Source: Rossellomorea marisflavi (GTDB lineage: Bacteria; Bacillota; Bacilli; Bacillales; Bacillaceae_B). From it: a stretch of DNA of 64,000 nt. Position 1 is the stretch's first letter, and the number at the start of each line of letters is the position of its first letter. Position numbers and translations under genes: made by a program. This document shows, one piece after another, positions 1-6,221 of this stretch. The DNA is taken from the NCBI RefSeq assembly GCF_022170785.1, contig NZ_CP081870.1, positions 2,034,001 to 2,098,000 on the forward strand, given 5' to 3'. The notes under the pieces are model-generated. The model searched no databases. It was not told where the DNA came from and saw only the letters and a list, made by a program, of their open reading frames with translations.

Positions 1-59
1 AAAGCCAATAAAACAAAGAAAATTTATATATTAATTAAGAAATTATGACAGAAATATTG

Positions 60-113
60 TATAATCTTCTTTGGTTTAGTACACTTTTATAAGGACAACA
101 TGAAGGAGGAAGT
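60..113 (+). promoter_or_regulatory. yneF -10 box and ribosome binding site
   Basis: A TATAAT hexamer lies at 60-65; no convincing -35 box is seen at the usual distance. A strong GAAGGAGGA ribosome binding site at 102-110 sits the usual distance before the ATG at 120. Confidence 0.45.
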
Positions 114-119
114 AATCGT

Positions 120-341
120 ATGTCAACGACCGCTATAGCTATTCTGGTCGGCGTGATCGCACTGCTTGCCGGAGTTGCGCTAGGGTTCTTCATCGCTCGT
201 AAGTACATGATGAGCTATCTTAAGAAAAACCCGCCGATTAACGAACAAATGCTACGCATGATGATGATGCAAATGGGACAGAAACCATCTCAGAAAAAAA
301 TCAATCAAATGATGAATGCTATGAACAAAAACATGAAATAA
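120..341 (+). CDS. yneF: YneF family (UPF0154) small membrane protein
   Basis: This 73-residue protein has one N-terminal transmembrane helix (about residues 5-26, ending in the basic stretch [11 protein letters not shown]). A soluble Met/Asn/Lys-rich tail follows, with the conserved [21 protein letters not shown] region of the UPF0154 family. Length matches the family (about 72 residues). The start is set by GAAGGAGG just upstream. Its function is unknown; in Bacillus it sits downstream of tkt and close to the ccdA cluster, which fits the ccdA cluster 8 kb further on. The 3' end carries the left copy of an 82-bp direct repeat, so the last part of this ORF was probably supplied by an integrating element that rebuilt the gene. 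Confidence 0.93.
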   Translation: MSTTAIAILVGVIALLAGVALGFFIARKYMMSYLKKNPPINEQMLRMMMMQMGQKPSQKKINQMMNAMNKNMK

Positions 342-346
342 TCATC
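265..346 (+). repeat. Left 82-bp direct repeat (attL-like, in the yneF 3' end)
   Basis: Positions 265-346 match 2893-2974 with one mismatch (A at 287, G at 2915). The repeat covers the last 26 codons of yneF and 5 bases beyond its stop. This is the pattern left when a tyrosine-recombinase element integrates in the 3' end of a protein gene and restores it. Confidence 0.85.
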
Positions 347-477
347 GCTGATATACCAAGGGTTGACTGCACTTCATTTGATGATTTTTATATAGATTGA
401 AGATAATCTTTACAGAAAGGTTAAACCTTCTTCTATTTATTGCATTTGATATGGTTAATCTTTCGTATAATCCAAAA

Positions 478-525
478 ACAACCACTTTTCCTGTGAAAAA
501 TTAAGCAGGGGGAGTGGTTTTTTTG
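478..525 (+). terminator. Rho-independent terminator after yneF (element side)
   Basis: AACCACT at 479-485 pairs with AGTGGTT at 513-519, with an inner CCTG/CAGG stem, followed by a T run. It overlaps the putative start of the broken recombinase. Confidence 0.6.
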
Positions 526-987
526 TTGCTTTTAGAAGATGTGATTAATAAGTATCTCTATCACTGCCAAGCAAAGGGATATTGAAAGAAGACAATGAAA
601 AATAAGCGTTTTGAATTGAAACAAGCTCAGTGTTACCTTCAAGACAAAAGAGGGATATTGAGCCTTGATAGTGTAACCGTGCATGATTTAAGGGCTTATG
701 TAAGGTTCAAGGTTCAAATTGGTTTAAAACTGCAAAGTACTGTGACTCTGTTCAAGGTAATAAGGGCGTTTTTTTCTTGGTGTGAGAAAGAGGAATATAT
801 TAGAGTAAACCCATCTATTAAAGTTGAGTTACCTAAAGTACCGAAAAGGATAGTTGAAGTACTTACTACTGATGAAGTTTATAGGATGATTAACGCTTTT
901 TCTTATAGACCTATTTAGAGGCAAGAAACAGAGCAGTGTTATCTATGATGACTGATCTTGGATTAAGGGCTATGGAAATCGTTAAAT
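523..987 (+). pseudogene. Broken tyrosine recombinase (phage integrase), N-terminal half only
   Basis: Reading from TTG at 523 (GGGGGAG upstream) gives the SAM-like N-terminal core-binding domain of XerC/D-type recombinases (LEDVINKYLYHCQAKGY, then LQSTVTLFKVIRAFFSWC, then NPSIKVELPKVPK). An in-frame TGA at 583-585 interrupts it. A one-base deletion in the T run near 914-916 shifts the frame, and the reading frame resumes as EARNRAVLSMMTDLGLRAMEIVK, the start of the catalytic domain with the first catalytic Arg region. Homology stops near 987. The rest of the catalytic domain (HxxR and the Tyr nucleophile) is absent, so this gene is dead. An ORF beginning at the internal ATG at 595 is only a fragment of it. 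Confidence 0.85.
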
Positions 988-1289
988 CTCTATATCCATT
1001 CTTCACTCTAATCTTATGGATCCATTTCTGAATTTCACCTGGTAGCTTTTCTCGGGTAGTGTTGATATCCGTAAACTGAGTTACACCAAACCCAACGACT
1101 TCATACTTGAAATCCACTGTGAATCGAAAATTTTCACCCATTTCAAATTATTAAAACGTATAGTGTCATAAGTATTATCTCAAGTTTATCATTAAAATAT
1201 TCTTTTGCGACTATTTGGACAATTATCCCTTAAATAGTGTTAGTCTTACAATGTTACAAAATAATACAAAAAGAGGAGAGGATTGTAGA
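988..1289. other. Gene-poor stretch, possible minus-strand gene fragment
   Basis: The recombinase homology ends abruptly near 987. From 1141 back to about 988 the minus strand is open and begins MGENFRFTVDFKYEVVGFG. There is no good ribosome binding site, and the frame then runs through the antisense of the recombinase, so it is at most a truncated fragment I do not recognise. The junction near 987 looks like a deletion or rearrangement end-point. The rest (1142-1289) is A+T-rich leader of the next gene. Confidence 0.3.
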
Positions 1290-1739
1290 ATGGGAAAGAA
1301 GCTAGTCAAGTTTTTGTTTATCTTCGCTTTAGTAGGTAGTGGGTTCTTCGGCGTTGTTGGGAGCAAAGCCGAAGCAGCAAGCAGCAATGGAGGTTACATT
1401 AAGACAAATGGTGGTAAATGTACAGTCCGTTTATATTCGGATTACTACACTTATTCCAAAACAGCATCCACTGTTGACGCTTGGGCAACCGCATCAGGAA
1501 CATGTAACACTATGTATTATACAATGAGAATCAAATATGGCGATTCTGGACATAACGCAGGCACGCAGATCCATACGGGAAGCTTCAGCTTCCAATCCCC
1601 TGCAAAGGCATTCTCGATTAGTAGAATTGGTAAAGCAGAACCGTCCAATACTTACAGAGTATGGATCGATGTTTACTCTAACTCAGCTAAAACTAACAAG
1701 ATTGGTTCAACAGATACAAAAGTGATTATTAATCGCTAA
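1290..1739 (+). CDS. Small secreted protein, unknown function
   Basis: The 149-residue product starts at ATG 1290, chosen because AAGAGGAGAGG lies 10 bases upstream. An in-frame ATG further upstream (1215) has no ribosome binding site. Residues 1-29 form a classic signal peptide (Lys-rich start, hydrophobic core, cleavage around SKAEA-AS). The mature part, about 120 residues, is rich in Ser, Thr, Tyr and Gly, has just two cysteines (in GGKCTVRL and SGTCNTMYY) that could form one disulfide, and alternates like a beta-sandwich. No catalytic motif is seen. It lies inside the decayed element and is intact while its neighbours are broken, so it is probably cargo of that element. Function unknown. 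Confidence 0.75.
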   Translation: MGKKLVKFLFIFALVGSGFFGVVGSKAEAASSNGGYIKTNGGKCTVRLYSDYYTYSKTASTVDAWATASGTCNTMYYTMRIKYGDSGHNAGTQIHTGSFSFQSPAKAFSISRIGKAEPSNTYRVWIDVYSNSAKTNKIGSTDTKVIINR

Positions 1740-1750
1740 ATAGATAGTAA

Positions 1751-1779
1751 ATACCCTCAACCATGAGGGTATTTTTTTT
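1751..1779 (+). terminator. Terminator after the secreted-protein gene
   Basis: ATACCCTCA-acc-ATGAGGGTAT hairpin followed by a run of T. Confidence 0.85.
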
Positions 1780-2048
1780 GGACTTATTTAGTGGGAACCT
1801 TGAAATAGTAGTGATAATAATTTTTATCTATTTTTCATACAATTTTACGGAAATGTGTATAATGATTTATTTTAAGTAATTAAATTAACCTTTATATAAT
1901 AGCAATGGTGAGAGTGAGTATGGAAAAATCAGTCTAAATATTCATGCTGATTTATATTAGTTTATTTTTGATAATTAAAACATTTTGACTTCTTTATTAT
2001 TCTAGAATCGTGTCTTGTAATGGAGGCGACAACATAAGCGAGCACAGA
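1780..2048. other. A+T-rich intergenic region
   Basis: No coding region supported. There are several TATAAT-like hexamers (for example GTATAATG near 1858 and TATATAAT near 1893). A GGAGG at 2022-2026 is followed after seven bases by ATA instead of ATG (2034), in frame with the next fragment. This may be a mutated start codon. Confidence 0.35.
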
Positions 2049-2159
2049 ATGATACGGAAAGAACTCCCAGATGTAATGGGACCGATTCATGTAAAATCCT
2101 TTCTGGGAATTGGAAAAAAGCAAACTTACGAAATGATGAGAATCTACCTTAGGAGCTAA
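2049..2159 (+). pseudogene. Truncated excisionase-like (HTH_17) gene fragment A
   Basis: The frame reads KELPDVMGPIHVKSFLGIGKKQTYEMM, the first helices of the MerR-like HTH_17 domain found in excisionases (compare LPEVLTTKYIQEILGMSRR in the intact relative at 2307). It then runs out at a TAA at 2157-2159 where the wing and the VGRLYKVSK strand should be. An ATA at 2034 sits where the start codon is expected after GGAGG, so initiation may also be lost. It lies in the decayed element. Confidence 0.65.
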
Positions 2160-2326
2160 TACCCAAACATGTACAAGAGGTCCAGGGGATTGGTAGGAGA
2201 CAGGTTTATGAGTTAATAGGTGATGCACCATTTCCTGTAGTTAAAGTCGGCAAACTATATAAAGTGTCAAAGAAAGTATTCTTAGATTGGTTGGATGGAA
2301 AGGAAAATGAATCAGATGAAAATTGA
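2160..2326 (+). pseudogene. Excisionase-like (HTH_17) gene fragment B, no start codon
   Basis: A frame without any start codon reads ELIPKHVQEVQGIGRRQVYE, then LIGDAPFPVVKVGKLYKVSK and a C-terminal WLDGKE, ending at TGA 2324-2326. It is a nearly complete HTH_17 excisionase-type domain lacking its N-terminus. Fragments A and B look like two tandem paralogues collapsed by a deletion. The stop overlaps the start region of the next paralogue, as expected for translationally coupled tandem copies. Confidence 0.65.
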
Positions 2327-2501
2327 AGATTTACCGGAAGTATTAACAACCAAGTATATACAAGAGATATTAGGAATGAGTAGGCGTGGTGCTTATGATT
2401 TCATGGAAAAACCACCGTTTCATGTAGCGAGAACAGGACGACTTTATAAAGTATCAAAACTGGTGTTTCTTAAATGGTTGGAAGGTGAATCAAATGATTG
2501 A
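2307..2501 (+). CDS. Excisionase-like HTH_17 DNA-binding protein
   Basis: A 64-residue protein. ATG 2307 follows GGAAAGG; an ATG at 2316 is an alternative. Residues about 8-60 form a MerR-like helix-turn-helix with wing, the HTH_17 type used by phage/transposon excisionases (ILGMSRRGAYDFM, then PPFHVARTGRLYKVSK, then FLKWLEG). It overlaps the previous fragment by 20 bases and the next ORF by 8 bases, which suggests an operon of paralogues. It is the only apparently intact member here. It could have been the recombination directionality factor of the dead recombinase, or a small regulator; the sequence does not decide. Confidence 0.65.
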   Translation: MNQMKIEDLPEVLTTKYIQEILGMSRRGAYDFMEKPPFHVARTGRLYKVSKLVFLKWLEGESND

Positions 2502-2744
2502 TGTAAAAGTAAACCAGGAAGAAGTAAAAGAAATCTATCTAGATGAATTAAAGAAGGCTATTGAGGAAGCAGAGAAGGAGGCAATATTCTGGGATACTAA
2601 GGAACTAGTAAGGCAAACTAAATTTTCTCTAAGTACGATTCAAAAAACATTCTTTGATGAAGAAGGTTTCGCTAAATATAAACTTGGTGGTAAGTGGATG
2701 TTCTAGCTGAAAAGACAAGGGAGTTTCTTTTGGAATGGATATAG
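2494..2744 (+). pseudogene. DUF771-like DNA-binding protein, frameshifted near the end
   Basis: Starts at ATG 2494 after GGAAGGTG. It reads IDVKVNQEEVKEIYLDELKK, then an acidic helix, then IFWDTKELVRQTKFSLSTIQK, which is the layout of the phage DUF771 family (short N-terminal strand, YEEL helix, then xWxxKDLxxxTxxSxxxxxExxL). The frame stops at TAG 2704. One frame over it continues as AEKTREFLLEWI to TAG 2742-2744, the usual family ending, so a single-base indel near 2700 has broken the C-terminus. This is a family-level guess from memory of DUF771 proteins. Confidence 0.5.
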
Positions 2745-2892
2745 AGGCAATCTAGATATTAATAGAAGAAAGATTAACCGAAATAAAGCTAGTACCTTGA
2801 TTCTTAATGGACACTTACCTACTTCCATGGTATATTCTTTAAAATAGGAAAAGTGACTTTGGATTCCTTATTAATGTTGATTTAACAATATT

Positions 2893-2974
2893 TGATGCAA
2901 ATGGGACAGAAACCGTCTCAGAAAAAAATCAATCAAATGATGAATGCTATGAACAAAAACATGAAATAATCATC
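2893..2974 (+). repeat. Right 82-bp direct repeat (attR-like, orphan yneF 3' end)
   Basis: Matches 265-346 except for one base (G at 2915). It encodes the last 26 codons and stop of YneF without a 5' part, so it is a non-functional gene end separated from its gene by the inserted element. Confidence 0.85.
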
Positions 2975-3075
2975 CCTGTTCGATGGGACTGAGATAAATC
3001 ATTTCGCTACGTTTTATTGGAGAGTAAGACTTTTCTACTGGAATTGCTGTCAGATTGGTTTATCCGTTTTATCGC

Positions 3076-3109
3076 AAAAAGCCACTTTCCATCGGGAAGT
3101 GGCTTTTTT
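3076..3109 (+). terminator. Terminator, probably the original yneF terminator
   Basis: AAAAAGCCACTTTCC-atc-GGGAAGTGGCTTTTTT, a near-perfect long stem with a T run. Confidence 0.9.
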
Positions 3110-3219
3110 GAGGGAAGGAAAGGTGAAGGTTCTCTAAAATGATGGATTTCACAAATTAGGATGAATATCATTCTTCAACCAATTTGATTTGTGGTAAACT
3201 ATAGTCCGGAGGTTGTTGT

Positions 3220-4341
3220 ATGAAAAAATGGATGATTGCTTCACTTTCACTATTGATCTTCGCATCAGGATGCGCGAATAAGCCTTCTGAAGTTATTAAT
3301 GATGAAACACTTGAAGCACAAAGCAAGGCAGCCGGTAAGGCGAGAGAATATTTAACCTATAAAATTGATCAAGAAAAAAAGTCCGTCAATCGCGGACTGA
3401 TCACGCAGACGGTGAATAACCGCAGCGATATGGATGAAATTGAAACGGGCTTGATGTCTCAGTCGATTAAATACTTTCCCCCCGATAAAGTGAACTATCA
3501 GGAAGGTCAATACCTGACCGGCATCAAGGATTGGATCAAACGTAAGTCTTCTTCAAATAAAACAGGTTTGAATCCTGAATTGGAGATAAAGGACGGTATG
3601 GGATGGGAGGAGCAGGTGAAGCTCGAAAAGGACAATCCTGCCTATCTTGCTTACATACATGAACAAAACTACGTAGATTCTGATGGAAAGATTCAAGGGA
3701 TTTCCTTGGGACTAGCCATGAATTCGGTCGATTATATCAGGGTGCAGGACAGTCAAAAGCTTATGCACTTTGACGAAAAGCAAATCAGTTCAAAAGAAAT
3801 GGCTGCATACGGGAAAAAGGCAGCCGAAACGATCGTGAAGCGAATCAGGAAAAACTCGAAACTAAAAGATGTTCCTATTATGATTTCCCTTTATAAACTC
3901 CAGCCGACCAATAGCGTCGTGCCCGGAAATTACTTCACCACGGCATTTATCGATGGCAACGACAACTCCATCAAGAAGTGGAGTGACCTCGATGAAGAAT
4001 ATTATTACTTCCCAAGTGACAAAGGGGAAGAGAAAAACCGGGACCTGGCGAAGAACCTGTTGAACCTTGAAGATGAGGTAGCCAAGTACTTCTCGCACCA
4101 AGATATCAAACTTGTCGGTAAAGCCCTGTACTCCAATGATTCAATCAATAAGCTTGTGATCGAGGTGAACACAGGTATGGTCAAAGAGGCAGAACTGATC
4201 GGATTTTCCCAAGTGTTCGGCACTGAAATCGTCGATTATTTCCCTAATATCCCTGTGTATGTGTACGTTAAAACACCTAAAGGGGTCAAGGCCACGATGG
4301 TAAAAGAAGTGGACCAGGAACCGTTCGTCGACATTCAATGA
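3220..4341 (+). CDS. camS: CamS family sex-pheromone-type lipoprotein
   Basis: The 373-residue product begins with a lipoprotein signal peptide: basic MKKWM, hydrophobic core, and lipobox ASGC with the acylated Cys at about residue 18. The rest is a single extracytoplasmic domain matching the CamS family (staphylococcal cAM373 pheromone precursor; B. subtilis YerH), with motifs such as SLGLAMNSVDY, VPGNYFTTAFI and VGKALYSNDS. In staphylococci the pheromone peptide comes from the signal peptide; whether that holds here cannot be seen. GGAGG lies 7 bases before the ATG, and a hairpin terminator follows at once. It stands alone between the yneF element and an ABC exporter. Confidence 0.88.
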   Translation: MKKWMIASLSLLIFASGCANKPSEVINDETLEAQSKAAGKAREYLTYKIDQEKKSVNRGLITQTVNNRSDMDEIETGLMSQSIKYFPPDKVNYQEGQYLTGIKDWIKRKSSSNKTGLNPELEIKDGMGWEEQVKLEKDNPAYLAYIHEQNYVDSDGKIQGISLGLAMNSVDYIRVQDSQKLMHFDEKQISSKEMAAYGKKAAETIVKRIRKNSKLKDVPIMISLYKLQPTNSVVPGNYFTTAFIDGNDNSIKKWSDLDEEYYYFPSDKGEEKNRDLAKNLLNLEDEVAKYFSHQDIKLVGKALYSNDSINKLVIEVNTGMVKEAELIGFSQVFGTEIVDYFPNIPVYVYVKTPKGVKATMVKEVDQEPFVDIQ

Positions 4342-4366
4342 GCATCTCTTCGGAGGTGCTTTTTTT
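4341..4366 (+). terminator. Terminator after camS
   Basis: AGCATCTC-ttcg-GAGGTGCT stem followed by seven T. Confidence 0.85.
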
Positions 4367-4474
4367 GCGCTGTAATCCGTGGTGATTTCTTTTGAAATGG
4401 CTGTTTTTTTCGTTTATTACTGCCTGAGTATTTGGTAAAATAAAGAGTCTTAAGAAAATTATGGGGGAGTAGAT

Positions 4475-6217
4475 ATGAGGGTATTTTTAGATTTAAAGTG
4501 GTTTTTTCTCCAAGAGAAAAAGTCATATATCACCGGGATTTTGATCCTTTTGATGGTAGCCTTCCTGCAGTTGATCCCACCCAAAGTCGTCGGGATCGTC
4601 GTGGACGGGATCAAGGACGGTACCCTGACGCGTTCCGATATGATAAGGTGGATGCTGCTTCTTGCGGGAACGGCAGTGGCTATGTACGGGTTGAGATATG
4701 TGTGGAGAATCATGATATTCGGTTCAGCGAATCGACTTTCAAAGCTTCTCAGGAACAAGCTTTATCACCATTTTACGAGGATGGCTCCTTCGTTTTTTCA
4801 GAAAAGGCGTGTTGGAGACCTTATGGCTCATGCCACCAACGATTTGCAAGCCATCCAGCAAACGGCCGGTTCGGGCGTATTGACCCTGGTTGATTCCTTG
4901 TCAACAGGTGGATTCGTCATCATCGCCATGGCCTTCACGATCAGTTGGAAACTCACGCTGATAGCATTGATCCCAATGCCCTTCATGGCCATATTGACAA
5001 GTTACTATGGAACGCTTCTTCATAAACGCTTCCATAAGGCACAGGAAGCGTTCTCATCACTGAATGATAAGACTCAGGAAAGTGTGACTGGAGTCAAGGT
5101 GTTGAAGACGTTTGGTCAAGAAAAAGAGGATATCCAATCCTTTAAGCGTGAGTCGGAAGACGTCGTGCAAAAAAATATGAGTGTGGCAAGGGTAGACTCA
5201 TTGTTCGATCCCACCATTTCCATCATTGTAGGTCTTTCGTTTTTCCTTTCCATTGTATTCGGATCGAGGTTTGTGCTGAGCGGTGAACTGACGATAGGAG
5301 AGCTCATATCATTCACAACCTATCTTGGTTTGCTCATTTGGCCGATGCTTGCATTTGGTTGGTTATTCAATATCGTCGAGCGTGGGAGGGCTTCCTACGA
5401 CCGGGTGTCGAGATTATTGGGGGAAGAAGTCGAAATTGCAGATGGAACGGTTAGGGAGCAGCCGAAAGGTGATATCGAATTTACCATCGGATCATTCGCT
5501 TTTCCAGGAGAAAAGCACCCCGCTCTTAAAGATATCCACTTTACTTTGGCAAAGGGCGAAACCCTCGGGGTGGTCGGAAAAACCGGATCAGGAAAAACAT
5601 CTCTTCTGAAACTTCTACTCAGGGAATTCGAAGGCTATTCCGGAGAAGTTCACTTTGCAGGTCTACCAATTACAGCGTATACGCTTGACTCATTACGGCA
5701 ATCGATTGGATATGTTCCTCAGGATCACTTCTTGTTCTCTGCGACGATCAAGGAAAATATCGCCTTCACTGATCCGCTGTCATCCATGGATAAGGTGAAA
5801 CGAGCCGCAGAGTCTGCCCAGATCCATCATGATATAGAAGGGTTCTCTCAAGGGTACGATACCGTTGTCGGAGAAAGGGGAGTCTCACTTTCAGGAGGAC
5901 AAAAACAGCGGATATCCATCGCCCGGGCGTTGCTGATGGAACCGGAATTGTTGATACTCGACGATTCCCTCTCTGCTGTCGATGCGAAGACGGAAGAAGC
6001 CATCCTTACTTCACTGAGGAAAGAACGTGAAGGAAAGACCACCATCATCACCTCCCATCGCCTGAGCGCCATCGTTCATGCCGATCTGATTTTGGTCATG
6101 GATGGAGGGGCGGTGATCCAAAGGGGGAGACACGAAGAGCTGATGGTGGAAGACGGCTGGTACAAGGAGATGTATCTCCGTCAGCAATTAGAGGATATTG
6201 TAGAATATGGAGGGTGA
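4475..6217 (+). CDS. Heterodimeric ABC exporter, subunit with degenerate NBD (BmrC/YfiB-like)
   Basis: A 580-residue half-transporter: six-helix exporter domain (about residues 15-310) followed by an ATPase domain. Visible motifs are Walker A GKTGSGKTS (about 370), Q-loop YVPQDHF, signature LSGGQKQRIS, Walker B LLILDDSLSAVD and switch His ITSHRLSAI. The residue after Walker B is Asp, not the usual catalytic Glu. This is the hallmark of the degenerate subunit in asymmetric exporters such as BmrC of BmrCD or TM287. GGGGGAG precedes the ATG. The partner gene starts 4 bases after the stop, so the two are co-translated. Likely a multidrug or lipid exporter; the substrate cannot be read from sequence. 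Confidence 0.87.
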   Translation: MRVFLDLKWFFLQEKKSYITGILILLMVAFLQLIPPKVVGIVVDGIKDGTLTRSDMIRWMLLLAGTAVAMYGLRYVWRIMIFGSANRLSKLLRNKLYHHFTRMAPSFFQKRRVGDLMAHATNDLQAIQQTAGSGVLTLVDSLSTGGFVIIAMAFTISWKLTLIALIPMPFMAILTSYYGTLLHKRFHKAQEAFSSLNDKTQESVTGVKVLKTFGQEKEDIQSFKRESEDVVQKNMSVARVDSLFDPTISIIVGLSFFLSIVFGSRFVLSGELTIGELISFTTYLGLLIWPMLAFGWLFNIVERGRASYDRVSRLLGEEVEIADGTVREQPKGDIEFTIGSFAFPGEKHPALKDIHFTLAKGETLGVVGKTGSGKTSLLKLLLREFEGYSGEVHFAGLPITAYTLDSLRQSIGYVPQDHFLFSATIKENIAFTDPLSSMDKVKRAAESAQIHHDIEGFSQGYDTVVGERGVSLSGGQKQRISIARALLMEPELLILDDSLSAVDAKTEEAILTSLRKEREGKTTIITSHRLSAIVHADLILVMDGGAVIQRGRHEELMVEDGWYKEMYLRQQLEDIVEYGG

Positions 6218-6221
6218 GCAG

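Larger units (their letters stand above)
265..2974. mobile_element. Decayed integrative element inserted in the 3' end of yneF
   Basis: The two 82-bp repeats (265-346 and 2893-2974) delimit a 2628-bp unit. Inside are a tyrosine recombinase with two lesions and no catalytic half, a secreted-protein gene, and at least four tandem fragments of HTH_17/excisionase-like and DUF771-like genes, two of them clearly broken. The DNA is A+T-richer than the flanking chromosome. The element seems a relic that can no longer excise by itself. The displaced yneF 3' end is followed by a strong terminator at 3076-3109, which was probably the original yneF terminator. The element boundaries are inferred from the repeats and not from a reference empty site. 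Confidence 0.8.
2745..3219. other. Element right end and intergenic region before camS
   Basis: 2745-2892 holds no recognisable gene. 2893-2974 is the displaced yneF 3' end. 3076-3109 is a terminator. The remainder is leader DNA for the next gene, with GGAGG at 3209-3213. Confidence 0.5.

Noticed and set aside
595-918. Functional short integrase starting at the ATG at 595
   Set aside because: Homology extends upstream through a TGA and downstream past a frameshift; the ORF is only the middle of a pseudogene.
911-1141. Minus-strand ORF of 76 codons as a real gene
   Set aside because: Half of it is antisense to the broken recombinase and it lacks a ribosome binding site. At most a fragment remains.
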